Below, one piece after another: positions 1 through 12,232 of a DNA stretch of 64,000 nucleotides (positions are counted from its first letter, which is position 1; every line of letters begins with the position of its first letter). The DNA is taken from contig WHVD01000038.1 of NCBI GenBank assembly GCA_015178975.1, positions 248,001 through 312,000 on the forward strand. Direction: 5' to 3'. The position numbers and the translations under genes were made by a program. The DNA comes from Hysterangium stoloniferum (taxonomy: Eukaryota; Basidiomycota; Agaricomycetes; Hysterangiales; Hysterangiaceae). Below the pieces are notes generated by a model. The model was not told the DNA's origin. It did not search any database and worked only from the letters and a program-made list of their open reading frames with translations.

Positions 1-2
1 GA

Positions 3-50
3 AGACAAGCCGAACTTGAGGACGATGATGACTGGAATTTCGGATTATGA
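3..50 (+). CDS. 3' tip of an unidentified gene entering from the left edge
   Basis: Reading from base 3, an open frame of 15 codons ends at a TGA (48-50). It encodes RQAELEDDDDWNFGL. An acidic tail ending in a hydrophobic residue looks like a real protein C-terminus, and the sequence just downstream is non-coding with an AATAAA-like signal (ataataaaag, about 80-90). The family cannot be recognised from so little. It could also be chance, since any frame can stay open this long. Confidence 0.35.
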   Translation, partial: RQAELEDDDDWNFGL

Positions 51-219
51 GCATCGTAGAACTAGAAGTATAACATTGTAATAAAAGCGTAGTGCAGAAC
101 TTAACCGATGGCCAATCCACTCACCATTGTCCTTAGAAGCGGAGTTCCAAATCGCGCTTTTCAAGCGTCCGTTTTGCCTTTTCTTTGATCCTCCCAGTTT
201 CCTTCTCTTCCATAACACC

Positions 220-3200
220 ATGTCCTCCACTAGACACCATCTTCCTCAATCTGTTCATGTAACAAAGAGCACTGTACTAGCTGGTGCAGGTGTTCAAGAC
301 GCGTACTGGTCTGACGATGACGACGTCAGTCATGCCTATGATTCTGCTCTCTAGAACACTACTTTGTATTTACGCGTTTCTTTCTTTAGGAGGATGCAGA
401 GTGCCCACTATGTCTCGAGGAGATGGACGTAGCTGAGATGAGTTTTAAGCCTTGTCCATGTGGTTACCAGGTACTCGAGATTATCTCTAGTGCCACCGAA
501 GTTGTTCACCACTTTCATTCTAGATCTGCATGTTCTGCTACCATCACATTAAGTCTAATCTAAATGGTCGCTGTCCGGCCTGTCGACGTGAGTACCTGGA
601 GGAGAATGTCGAATTCACTGCTGTTGCCTCAGAGGAGTGAGTTTGCCCTTCTTCACCCTCTGACCGACATCTCAACTCCAACTTCCAGCATTAAACGCCA
701 AACGCAACAGAAAAAACGCAAAGAACGGGAACGCAAAGAGCTTGAATCATTGGGACGCCGCCATTTTGCAAACGTTCGCGTTGTCCAAAGGAATGTGGTT
801 TATGTTGTTGGCCTTGGCCCTCGCTTTGCGAAGGAAGAGGTGCGTTTTCCATTTGACCGTCCCGCTCATCTCTTATGACATCCTAGCTTATCCCAACACT
901 TCGCTCTAATGAGTATTTTGGACAGTATGGCAAAATATCAAAAATTATTCTAGTCAAACGCCATCTCCCCGGCTCTAAATCCCCTATTGTTGGCCTTTAT
1001 ATCACATATCATAGGCGTGAAGATGCTACGAGGGCTATTAATGCAGTTGACGGCTCCCCATCTCCTGGCGGTGGCAGTGATGTCATGCGCGCTAGCCATG
1101 GAACGACCAAGTACTGTATGAGTTTTTTGAGAGGTCTGAGCTGTTCAAATAATAATTGCCTGGATCTTCATGAGTGGGGTGATAAAAACGATTGTTTCAC
1201 AAAGGAAGATTTGACAACCTTGTAAGTGCTGTTAATCGTCCATGTCGACATTTCAACATTGACTTTTTACTCAGAAAACACTCTATGAAGGATTCTGAAA
1301 GTCAATCTCGTCTATCAATACATAAGAAAGAAGAGCTTGAATGTTCGTACATTTTCAGTATTTTCATGCATTATTTTGATTCTCCCCTTAATAGCCACAA
1401 CATTACCTCGCGGTTCGTCATGGGGTCCGAAACCATCTGCAGCTCAGAATTCACAACCCACTACGGCTCGTCCACCTCGTGCGATAACTGGACGAACACG
1501 CAACCCGCCGTCTGTTCGTGCAACGGCACCAGTCGTGGAGCATCCACCTCGTCTTGGGAATCGTGGCCATGATCGGCGGGCTCCGGCCCATGCCAGTATA
1601 TCCAGCACTACATCAGTCTCCTCCAAACCCGTAGAGAAGGCGAACTCACAGCCTTCATCATCCCGTCCTTCTACTCCCGCGGCACCCACAATCATTCCTC
1701 AAGTCCGTCCTGTGTCGCCGGCCGTTTCTGCAATCACTCGAACTCGTGCAATGGAGTTACCGCTTCGATCCGTTACGCCTGCGTCCTCGATTGCTGTTGA
1801 GTCTGATGTCGGCTCTTCTAATCCTGACATCGATTCACATCGGTCACCACTAGTTATAGAGGCAGCACCGTCCGCTCCTCCGGGTTTACCGCCTCCAACA
1901 TATCAATTATCTACACAGGCACAAGCATTACTGGATGATGTTCGTGCTCGGCGTGATCAGGTGATGCAACCTCATGTTCCTAGCCCCTTTCCCGAGTTTG
2001 ACCGTACTTTGGACAATCTTGGTGGCGGTGAATTCAGCTTCAAGTGGACCATGGACCCAAAGTTGTCAGGAACAACTGTTAATAATGCACCAGAATATCA
2101 AGGCTCTTTTGATCCATTCGCTGCATCCCTGGGGACTACATCGCAACAGCGACACTTAAAACGCCAGTTTCCTCAACTATCAGGTCCACCGGGCCTCTCC
2201 CCACCGTCACCAGCTCCAGTTCAAACGCACTCTGGATACCATGGCTCCTTTAACCCTTTCGCAGACGCAGAAGATAATTTTGCAACACAGTCCCTTCCAG
2301 ATAGTGGTGATGGCAGTAGGCAGGAATCCCGATTCGGTTTTGCTCGTCGGAGAGCCTCGCCAACTGCGAATGACTCTCCGAATATGGCCGCATTTGTAGC
2401 ATCTCCCCCTACCAGCGGTTCGCCGGCCTCGATGCATCAACACATGGATGGTTCTTGGGGTTATCAAGGCCAGATACAGACACATTCCCATGCAAACTTC
2501 AATCAACAGTTGTTGTCGGGTCACCGATCAGCCTATGAATATACTCACCCTCCAGGCGTTTCGGTTCCAAACATCTCCTCCTCGCTTTCCAGTCCGACGT
2601 TTCATAACGAGCATACGCCATTTTCGCCCCCCGGTCCACGTTTTCAGCCCTTCGAAGTTACAGAAGCAGACCGCTTAAGATCGGCGCTCTACGGGACGGA
2701 AACATCAGTGCGTTCAGGTAATTATACATTCTTGTCCAATTGATAAAACGTTAACAGCATATGCTCAAAGATCATGCCTCGCAGGCCACGTCTTTCGTGG
2801 GTCCCCAAGGGCTGATTGATCAAGCTTACACGACGCATCAACAGCCCCCTTTCGCATTCGGTGGACCTCCAGGCTTATCTCCTCGCGATAGCGCGCCGAG
2901 CTCCACATTTTCTCCTATTTACTCGGAACCCCTACAACGCCAGCCATCACCTCTGAAGATGGGTACTCCCTCAAGTCAACGGGAATCGTCGATGTCGAGT
3001 ACACCTGCTTATGGTGAGTTGTCTCTTCCTTTTAATGAAGGGAGGGTGTCCCTAGTCCAGTACCGAGCCGTGCATTCGCAGTACGGAGCCCGCATCCTCG
3101 ATTCTAACCGGCATGCATACCGCAACACTTGAAGCCTGTGCAAATCGTGCATGCACACATCCGGCACCCTCCCTATGTCATGTGCTGCCTTCCTCGAATT

Positions 3201-4687
3201 ATTCGTAGATGGTCATCAGAGCTGACGAATCTTCATTTCATCCTTCTTCTATCCTAGCATCTCCCCATCCTTCTCCTGCTCAACCATCGGCAAAACTAGT
3301 TGCTCCAGCTGCACCTGTCCTACTTGCAACTGATTTTCCTGCCTTACCTACCCCACCAGCTCCTGAGATAAATTCTAAAAGAGAGCAAACACAGCCTTAT
3401 ATTCTCCCCACCTCGATGAAACCGTCGGATGCAAAAGCATTGTCTCAAACTAGCGTTCTCGCGCGTAAATCACAGGTTGCCCCCCAGCCCAAACCTTCGT
3501 TGAAAGAAGTCAAGGCAGTACCGAAGCCAATCGAGGTGACAACGAAAAGCACTGCACCCGTAACTGCAGTAGCGTTGTCAACCATAGGCGCAGGCAAGAG
3601 CGTAAAATCTCGCAAGCAGGATAAAAAGTCTGCTCCCGAGACACCAGCTTATAGCTCGGTTCCTTCGGAGGTAAAGAAGAATGTGAAGCCCTCTATTACA
3701 CCCCGACCAAATGCACCGCCGCCTCCACCACCCGAACCTGTTCAAGCCCCGCTATTTTCTAAAGTGTCAAAAAAGGCGAAGCCAATTCAACCGAAAGTCG
3801 CTAAGCCAAAAGATAAAGACGATCAGCTCACCTCCAAACCCACTACATCCGAACCTGTAACGGAGACGGCCACAGTTGTCGCGTCTGCAACGTCCAAGCA
3901 AGCCGTCGCTGAGATACCTCAGTCTGATGCCCCAGCTTCTCCAGCTATTATCAGCGAGCCTCATTCAATGCCTAGTTTACTTGACCAACTTACGCGGAAG
4001 GGATTGGATGTAGCGTCAATGACGTTTTTCAATCCCGAATCACTCGATGCTGACTCGCAAACGCCTCTTCAGTACGACCCACTCGTTCATGCTTTGTCTG
4101 CCTTATCGGTCGGAGGCGGATCATTTGCAAATAATTTGCCAGCAGTATCGATCGATTCCGCCGTCTCTTCTTTTCAACAGCTCTTAGAGACTTTAACGCA
4201 AACAATTTCAGACTTACTTCGCTTACTTCCTCGTACAACATGGGATGATAGTTCATCATTTGATGGCGTGTTGAGGGATATGCTCAAAGGAGATGACTTT
4301 TTGGACGATGTGGTTGACGATAATGGCAAAGATGATGAAGTTGCAGCGTTGACTTTGGCTCTGGAGCGGCGTGCGAGATGGATGGAAGTCCAACTGGCGA
4401 AGCTGGAAGAACTTCATCGAGACATTAATACTGCTGCGGTACGCGCTGTTTTGACATTCAACGATCGGGGTTGGGATCCCACTGGATTTATGCCGAAATC
4501 AGGTAAATCACTGGTGCGATTTGATAACATAGGATATGTGCAAGGCAAAGGAAAGAGCACGCGTCAGATGACATTGGAGGAACTGCAGAAGGCATCGGAC
4601 AAGGCGAAGAATGAAGAGAGGACTGCCAGGCAATCACTTGTGGAATCAATGGAGAAGCTCAGCGTTTTATTGCCCATTGTGGAGTAG
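220..4687 (+). CDS. NOT4: CCR4-NOT complex E3 ubiquitin ligase subunit Not4
   Basis: Not4 is the RING E3 ligase of the CCR4-NOT complex, acting in mRNA turnover and co-translational quality control. The order is diagnostic. An N-terminal C4C4-type RING starts after the first intron (ECPLCLEEMD, then CPCGYQ, ICMFCYHHI, CPACRREY). A coiled basic linker follows, then an RRM (NVVYVVGLGPRFAKEE) and a CCCH finger (CMSFLRG, LHEWGDKNDCFTKED). The long C-terminal half is disordered, rich in Pro/Ser/Ala, with repeated PPGLSP motifs. About 1,275 aa. I read introns near 325-389, 471-523, 637-688, 840-925, 1221-1274, 1301-1394 and 2718-2770, plus one or two between about 3013 and 3208. The last junctions are uncertain: frame is kept only with a 20-nt micro-exon near 3060. 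The start is the ATG just before MSSTRHHLP, which splices in frame to the RING. Confidence 0.93.
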
Positions 4688-4886
4688 GCTAGCTGGTTTT
4701 TTGTATACCATTCAATAAATATCCATTGTCACTAGAAATTGTGTGGGAGCGTCTACATTGATTGACACGTTTACTTCTACTGTAATTTTGATTATGAACT
4801 ACAGTACTGATACTTGTGATGAAATGTGTTATGGTTGAAATTCAATTAGTGAAACCAGCAAAAGTAGGCTGTGCGTAGTATTTAGG

Positions 4887-6642
4887 TCATTCGACTCGAG
4901 CAGCATTCGGGTTGACAGACTTCTTCCATGCTACGAAATTGTCTATTAATGTTGGCCATGCCTAAGAAATTGTCAGCTACAGCATAGCTATGGATGAAGT
5001 GCAATTTACGCCGTCTGCCTCATAACTCTCCAACGAAGCGCTTGTTTGAAAGAATTCCAAAGCCTACAACATTTCATAAGCCCCAAAGTCCATTATATTA
5101 TAGAAATTATCGGACGAACCATGGCCCAAAGATCCTTGTTGACACCCTTCAAAGTGGTATGTTTCTGACATGCATTATGATGTAAGTGGGTAAGCCTCAA
5201 AGAAACCAGAATGGACTCACATCGATGTAATCTACGAAGTCCTTCACCATTGGATACCTCGGGGCTAACAAGACCAACCAAAATACCTTTGCCATCTAAG
5301 AAAAGATATTATAGGATTTTAATCAATGGTTATATGACAAAACCCGCACTTCAGCATCTATGTTTCTTGCTTGACTGCACACGTAGCATAGCTAAGGGTT
5401 AAAATATAAACAAAGGAACGATGATCTATCTCACTGTGTTTTGGCAAGCGAGAAAACGAATTTGTAAAAGTCATCGAAGGCAGCTGGGATGCCCTCCGCA
5501 CGCCCACTATACATTGCATGACGATTATAAGGGTTGGGCGTTGCTCCTTTGCTTGGTGCTGCTTTGTTGAAAATAAGCTGAGCTTCATGCTCAGTGAGTG
5601 CCAATGCTAGTTTTTCTAGCGTATCAATTCTAGAATGCAATGAAGTAGGAGTCAATTCAGATGCAAAAAGAAAAAGTAGTACCACAGACTTCAGAGCATC
5701 GCACCCTTGCAACCATTCCTGTTTGGTAAATTTACCGAGTTCAGATGCCTGCAGGAACCAAGCCAAAATCAAGGGTTGAGGGCCATCCATAGAGATATTG
5801 CCATCCATACAGAGCCTTTCAAGACCATCGGCACCTATATACGACGAATCCTCGATGTCAGCATAGACCTCGAAGAGTTTCACCATGCGAGATTTCGCGT
5901 ATACTAGGTGTTTGACCTACAGATATCTTTTAGTGTCAGCTTGTTGAATAACAAGGGCTATTACTTGGTTTGTGGAACTGCAAACCCGCCTTTAGCAATA
6001 GAGGTATTATGAAGAAAGGGAAAATGAGACCTCTTCCCCTTAATAGTAGCTGGCGCTCCCTTCGATAAGTCAATAACAAGGACCATATGAAGACTTTGCA
6101 TACAAACCTCCGCAGAAGCACCTCTTGGTTTTGTAAATGATGCGTTGAAAGTCGAGGTATAGCCACGATCCTTGCAATTACTCACTCACCCGTTCAAATT
6201 AGCTTTACTAGACGAGCCTCTTTTCGTTTTCTTCAACGACGGCTGCAACAGAATCAGACGCAATCCACAGTTTATAAAATATTAGCTCACCCCAGGAGAC
6301 TCTGTTTCTGTCTGGTCATTTTGCTTTCTGCTGCCCAACATGTGACACTTGCTCAGAGAGAAACCACTAACGTTTGACGAACGTTTTCTTTAGTCCAGAT
6401 CGCTTTGAAGCCGCCCCCCTTTTTTCAGAAAAATTACCCGGAGCTGATGTAGAAGCAGTTTCCTGTATCTGATTTGATGAGATATCTGCTGTAATATCTG
6501 CTGTAATACGCGTTGAGGAACGGGTTGGGCGATGATCGGAGGAGGGCTTCAACTCTTGTTCAATGTCATTCCTTCTGCGCTAAGAATTATAAGCAACAGA
6601 GGATGAAGAAAGGAGAAAAAGGAACCTCACTTTAGGCGGCAT
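4887..6642 (-). CDS. DCN1: Dcn1-type cullin neddylation factor (DCUN1 domain)
   Basis: This is the E3 that promotes transfer of Nedd8 to cullins. The DCUN1/PONY domain is read across several exons: LFEVYADIED, GLERLCMDG, LILAWFLQASELGKFTKQEW, FYKFVFSLAKT, VLLAPRYPMVKDFVDYID, LKGVNKDLWAM, and finally DGAWPTLIDNFVAWKK before TGA (4887-4889). The last segment carries the conserved acidic patch that contacts the cullin. The N-terminus starts MPPK at 6640-6642 and is a basic, Ser/Thr-rich low-complexity stretch with no UBA domain, as is usual for fungal short forms. Roughly 300 aa with about eight introns. The intron between the N-terminal tail and KHLVYAKSRM (near 5910-6120) is about 200 bp, long for this locus, so that junction is less certain. 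It is divergent from CIA2 with 113 bp between start codons. Confidence 0.9.
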
Positions 6643-6755
6643 GATAGAAAGTCTGTTCGTTATTAAAGTAACAGTATTTGGTAAGTAAATTGAATTACGT
6701 CAGCTCTACGAAGTTCCAAACGTCATTTCTTGTCCCTCTTCCATCGAAGTAGAAT
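6643..6755. promoter_or_regulatory. Shared divergent promoter region of DCN1 and CIA2
   Basis: Only 113 bp separate the start codons of DCN1 (minus) and CIA2 (plus), so both 5' UTRs and core promoters must fit here. I see no clear TATA box; the stretch is moderately AT-rich with short pyrimidine runs (ttcttgtccctcttcc) just before the CIA2 start, common at fungal transcription starts. Confidence 0.5.
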
Positions 6756-7445
6756 ATGGCACCACTCGACAATGCTAACCCTGTGGTTTTTAAACCTGTT
6801 CAACAGTCATTTCGTAAAGCCGAGGCTGATAAGTTTGCACTCTGGGCAGATCTCTCAGACGCAACACCAATCGAGGACGAGGGTCTCGAGGAGCCGATAG
6901 ATGAACAGGAAATTTTTGGTATTGTCTGAACATAATTCATTCTCGGCGCAATATTTCACGGTGATTTAGATCTTATTCGATCTATCTCTGATCCAGAGCA
7001 TCCTCTGAGTCTTGAAGAGCTTGCTGTTGTTTCAGCGCCCCAAGTCAAGGTTACTTCAAATCATATACAAATAGAATTCACACCCACAGTGCCTCACTGT
7101 GGCGCCTCCACTTTAATCGGTGAGTTTGTCTACGTCGTCAGCGTCATTTGGTCATTGACAATGATTCCTAGGTTTGTTTATCCGGGTTCGGTTACTTCGA
7201 AGCCTTCCGAACCGCTTCAAGGTAGATATCAAGGTCAAACCCGGATCGCATCAAAGTGAAGAGTCAGGTGTGCTGCAAAGACTTGATATTACTTCTAGTC
7301 TGAGTAACCCTATTCAGTCAATAAGCAACTTAATGATAAGGAGAGAGTCGCAGCTGCTCTGGAGAATTCTGCCTTACTAGAGGTCGTCGAGCGTTGTATT
7401 GCCACCGCGAACCGTCGAGGGGACCGAACGGAAGATGCACTATAA
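6756..7445 (+). CDS. CIA2: Cytosolic iron-sulfur assembly factor of the MIP18/CIA2 family
   Basis: CIA2 (MIP18, FAM96) is part of the targeting complex that hands Fe-S clusters to cytosolic and nuclear apoproteins. Spliced reading gives [14 protein letters not shown] at the start, then [20 protein letters not shown], the core [14 protein letters not shown] containing the conserved reactive Cys, then [32 protein letters not shown] and a C-terminal [13 protein letters not shown] ending in TAA. About 175 aa, the usual length for the family. Four exons. Introns lie at about 6918-6969, about 7120-7171 and between about 7269 and 7325. The 3' flank holds AATAAA at about 7516. The family is secure; whether it acts as CIA2A- or CIA2B-like cannot be told, since fungi usually have one copy. 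Confidence 0.92.
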
Positions 7446-8426
7446 GAAGCCGAAGCAGTGAGCCATACCATGCCGCTATCGTTTACATCTGGCTGTGCTT
7501 GTTATGAATTCTCAAAATAAACAGTTATACTTATATCTCCCTGAATGTCATGGAATGTGGACATCAGGAAAAGATTCACGATTCACTGGCTAACGTTTCG
7601 AATGTAGACGGAGGAGTGTTAGGTCCACGACTAAACGACGACGTTAAAGCCGTCATGATCAATATAGTCTGGCGCTAAACACCACAACTCTTCCTCATCT
7701 CATTCCTCCCCAACGTCTGGGTTATATTCGGATGTAGGACAACATCTTGATTGCTCGCCCGTGTGTGCGGGCTCGATATTGGATTTTTCCTAATGCGATT
7801 CAAGGGAATCCATTCACAGTAGAAATTACAGTCATCTAATCGCTGGACTTTCTTTTACATATATTTGTAGCTCGGGCGGATTACACGGTGTCAAATTTTT
7901 TTCTGCGAACAGCGTCTTGGGACTTTGGATTACAACCTCCCGCGTCACCGTTTCATTTCGGGCAAGTGTGACATCAGATTTTTTTCGGCACCTATAAAAG
8001 AGGCTTGCATTGTTGGCCAGGGATGCACTTGCGGAAGACGCAAAGAGCGATATCAAACAGGGAGAGAAGAACATTGTGGGAAAATCAACAACTTCAGCCT
8101 GCATAGTTTTGATAGATTGGTGTGTGATAGCCTATAGAATTTTTGGAGATTTTCTTTGGCTTTTATGTAGACCATGGACAGCCGTGACATTTCAGTGGTA
8201 TACCGTGACACGTGACTGTCGAATTAAATCAACTGGTACAGTAGTTCTCTTCGTTGAACTATGTTTGTGATTCGAAATTTTTTTTTTCATTACTGCCCCA
8301 GATTGATTCTACGTGGTGTAAGAGTAAGGAAATTACATAATTGTTTAACTATCTAAAAATAAGAACGGTGTTAACTGGTAAGACGGAGCTTGAAATGAGA
8401 GGTCAATTCTTCTTCATTACCACGAC
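7446..8426. other. Intergenic region, CIA2 to SPF45-like
   Basis: About 1 kb with no recognisable gene. It has a poly(A)-like AATAAA at about 7516 after CIA2 and a TATA-like ctataaaag at about 7992. An open stretch on the plus strand after the TATA-like site (LARDALAEDAKSDIKQGEKN, from about 8010) could be part of a small gene, but I could not link it to other exons. Confidence 0.5.
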
Positions 8427-10502
8427 ATGGCATCCAGAAATGCTGGCGGATTATATGGTGGAATCCAGTTTTCATCTGGAGCGACCGTTCCATCCACAAT
8501 ATCTGATACTCAACCTCATCTGCCTTCTACAATTGCCGCCCCGCAACCCGATGTTGCTCTTCCACAAGCAACCACACAACCCGTACCAGATGCAGAGAAT
8601 AAGGAGGTTGTAGACGTCGGAGGCAAGGTTTCAGCTGGTATACTCCCTCTTTGAAAGCGTAGTCTCTTTGACCCTTTATTAAATTATCACCTTCCGCGAA
8701 GGATGGTCTGCTGCACTTGCATTCGCGCCTGTTCGACGAGCCGGCGCGCAGAAAGCAAAAACTGCGCCCCGCCTTCCCGTGGGTGCGGCGGTGGCATCGA
8801 CTATATTGCCCGGTATATCATCCACCGCGACTATCTCGGCGCCGCCATCAATCATTCAATCACAGCCCTCCCAGGGTCCGGGGCAAAAATCTGGCTGGGG
8901 AAAGAACATCAAGCCGCCTTCTATGGTTTTGGAGGAAGATGTCAACGGTTTCCGTTCCAGGAAGTCCAAACGAGGAGAAAACAAGAGCAAATATAAAAAG
9001 GCCAGCTACTATGAACTATTCTACCCATCTGACTCGCTAAAATAATGATATCAGAGTAAGAGTCAGCCGGTGGCTGTATGGGATCCTGCTGAACAATATG
9101 ATCCTCGGCGTCCCAATGATTACTATGAGTATAAGTCATTTAAACAGAAGGAACGTGAAAATGAGCGACAAAGGCTAGCAGATCAGCGTCGATTGGAGGA
9201 GCGAAAACGGTCTCGTCATATGAGCAGCTACGACAGCGAAAGCGGTAGTAACGGCGAAGACAACAACGATGATGAACCTGCTAGACCCCGCAAAGCTGGT
9301 GAGTAGATTACAATTTATCAATTGCTGTGTACTCAACCGTGCTTTATAAGGCCGGTTCGATGACTACTGGTCACACGACATGGATAATGACAGTAGTGTC
9401 CAGCCTGTTATTAATCCATCCACCGTTGCTGTAGAAAAATCTATGACCGGCGAAGAGGCTTATCTTCGCCGTCTTGCTATGTCTTCCAGGCCACAGCCAG
9501 AGCCTGCAGTCCTGGACGACCGATCTCCTGAACAGACGCATGCACCTGCAGAAAGCGAACATAGACCTTATGAAGAACATGCGCCAGAGATCGAAACGGC
9601 CCAACGATCGCCTTCCCCAGATATGGATGAGCCTCTACCGCCACTCGGCGGAGCAGCGTTCGCTCCGCCCCCTCTGGTCCCACCACCACCGTCTTCAGAT
9701 CAGATACAGGCGACTCTCGAAGCTCAGATCAAAGCTCAAAGAGAAGCTGCTGCAGCCATCGCTGCACGTCTCTCTGCAAGTGCACCCAAACCTAGTGACA
9801 CAACGGCGGAAGCCGAGAGTCCAGCCCGCACCATAGTAAGCGAGAAGTATGCTATTCTAGTACTCACTATATTATCCGGTGATTGACTACGAGTAGACCA
9901 GATCCGCATGGCTTTGCTGCTAGATTAATGGCGAAGTGGGGTCACAAGGAAGGTCAAGGACTCGGGGCCAATGCATCTGGAATTGTTGAACCTCTTACTG
10001 TGGAGAAAGCCGATACTCAAGGTAAACCCGGTGGAAGACCTGGCCCTAAGGGATCTGGTGCAGGGTCAAGTAGAGGCAAGATCATTAATGCAAATGAAGA
10101 CGAAAAGACCAGAGAGGATCGTCTACGGTTCGGTCTGCCCAGTAACATTGTGGTTTTGACGAACATGGTGGGGTTAGAAGATTTGAATGACGATGATTTG
10201 CGGGAGGAAATAGGTTAGTAGTACCAAGTTCTTTCAACGTATTGACGATTTATGGGTATTCTTTAGGTGAAGAATGTTCGAAAAATGGAGTTGTTGAGCG
10301 TGTACTAGTTCATGCCGTCGATCCTCGACCACCCAATCCGGAGGACGCCGTTAGAATTTTTGTGCAATTTACAGGACCTGCTGGTGCTTGGAAAACCGTT
10401 CGAGAGTTGGATGGCCGTTACTTTGGTGGTCGGACAGTGCGTGCCAGGTACTTTCCCCAGTTGGATTATTCGCGAAGATTATTCGATGTCGAACTGGTTT
10501 AA
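8427..10502 (+). CDS. SPF45/RBM17-like splicing factor (G-patch plus UHM RRM)
   Basis: This spliceosomal protein takes part in 3' splice-site recognition. After a start at [12 protein letters not shown] and a disordered N-terminal half come the SPF45 signature segments: [20 protein letters not shown] followed by a KQKEREN coiled/basic region, a G-patch ([18 protein letters not shown], about 9908-9970), and a C-terminal RRM of the UHM class. The UHM has VVLTNMVGL as RNP2, VRIFVQF as RNP1-like strand, and [14 protein letters not shown] containing the Arg-X-Phe loop that binds ULM tryptophans. Stop at 10500-10502. Around six introns; for example one near 9299-9352, one near 9836-9896, one near 10211-10265. 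The G-patch and UHM architecture with the conserved WDP segment makes the assignment firm. Confidence 0.92.
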
Positions 10503-12232
10503 TTACTTCCGTAGAACTTGCTATTACAAATATAATATCCCGAACAATCATTAATATGCTATTGTGCAAAGGAAACATATTTGTTAGTAACGTACCTCAG
10601 TCGACACGAAGATGGTAAATCGACTGAAGTACATACAATGGTAGTATCTATATTTATGTGGATGCGAACAATCCCAGACAGTAAGACAAAGGAACTATTT
10701 GGAACTCGTGGTCAAAGGTTATCTTTGCGGCCTTGAGTTCTCCTCGTGTTTATTCAGACACGTGTAAGCAGCTTACAGGATGCCACTAAGTTCAGATGTA
10801 CACACTTTGCTACCATCCATTTAATGTGGACTACAATTTGGTTATATTTGTGACTGTTTGTGCCGCCAGCGGTATAAAAACTTGTCTAGCGCTTGAAAAC
10901 TTCCTGTGCAGCAGTCCAAAAGCCGCGATGCTCGCAATGCACCAGGACGTCTCTCTGAGCGCATCCATACTTGCGAGCGGGCTAAGGTCTGAGTATTCTA
11001 GTCTCCCTCGACTGACTCTAGCTGAGTCCGATAATAATTTATCGAGCGATGCACCAGAAACTCGCTCATCCTGTTCTTGCCCTATGGCACATCCAATGAT
11101 CTTCTTTCAGAACGAGGATGATAACTCGACTGGGTTTGGGATACATCGCGGAGACGGGGCAATTCTTGTCATATCTTGATCATTCTTAGTCCATCGCGCT
11201 CACAACATCCTCTATCGCATCCACGTGCTGTCGCTGCACTGCATTTTCTGATCTTCATCACCTCTCAATGGGGTCAATGGACGGCTGAGACGCTCTTCGG
11301 AGGGGATTCAGTTCCGTCTGTTGAATTGTCAGAAGGCATCTACTGTGACACCACTCAGTTTGGTTTGTAATCACAGGGGCGGATGTATGAGGAGGAAGCG
11401 ACAGGACGGTATGTACGGTTTTGTTCTTCAGTGCACTTCGCGGCTCGTCATGTTGCCTCCGACTCGAGACCGGAGGCGCGACAGATGAAACTCGATTCAG
11501 ACTACTCTTGGTCTGCTGCATTCATGCAATAATTTTTTCCACTCCTCGCTTTGGAGGTCTATGAGTTTGTATTATCATATCACATGTAACAGTGAGTGTT
11601 CTTTTACCTTTTTTTATTAAGAAAAAAAAATCTAAACTTACGACAGCAGACAGACAATGTACGTACTTGTATTACGGGAGGGTGTCTTGTTTATGAATCC
11701 GATGGATATGAGAAACCAATGTGCTAAGAAAGACCAATGTGCTAAGGAAGACCAATGTGCTGAGAAAGACTAATGTGCTGAGAAAGACCAATGTGCTGAG
11801 AAAGACCAATGTGCTGAGAAAGACCAATGTGCTGAGAAAGACCAATGTGCTGAGAAAGACCAATGTGCTGAGAAAGACCAATGTGCTGAGAAAGACCAAT
11901 GTGCTGAGAAAGACCAATGTGCTGAGAAAGACCAATGTGCTGAGAAAGACCAATGTGCTGAGAAAGACCATCAATGAATATCCTTTTATTTTCAATAGCA
12001 TTTTCATGAGAGAAAATAGACAACAGAGTGACACCACGAGTGGTCACAGTTCACTACTGCATAAGCAGGATCAGTCGACGACGTGGACGTTACATGAACA
12101 CGCCACTACGCACCTGTATTTAAAAATACTTAAAAGGCTCACGATATATCTACATATCCTCGAAGAACAACCTCATCCCCCCAAGAACAACCACACATCC
12201 CCCCAAAAAAAGAAAGAAAATATAATTGACAT
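10503..12232. other. Intergenic region with a minisatellite and a doubtful small ORF
   Basis: A 1.7-kb gap between the SPF45-like gene and YIP1, both of whose 3' ends face it. It contains the 18-bp tandem array at 11721-11972. On the minus strand an ATG at 11519-11521 opens an 87-codon frame (MQQTKSSLNRVSSVAPP...) rich in Ser/Pro/Arg with possible donor sites. I could not recognise it or follow convincing exons, so it is not called as a gene. Confidence 0.5.
11721..11972. repeat. 18-bp minisatellite, 14 copies
   Basis: Fourteen head-to-tail copies of an 18-bp unit (gtgctgagaaagaccaat). The first two copies carry gctaag instead of gctgag and one copy has gactaat; the rest are almost identical, which points to recent homogenisation. 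Because the period is a multiple of three and lacks stops, open frames run through it on both strands, encoding simple hexapeptide repeats. These are best taken as artefacts: no spliced gene context is visible. Confidence 0.95.
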
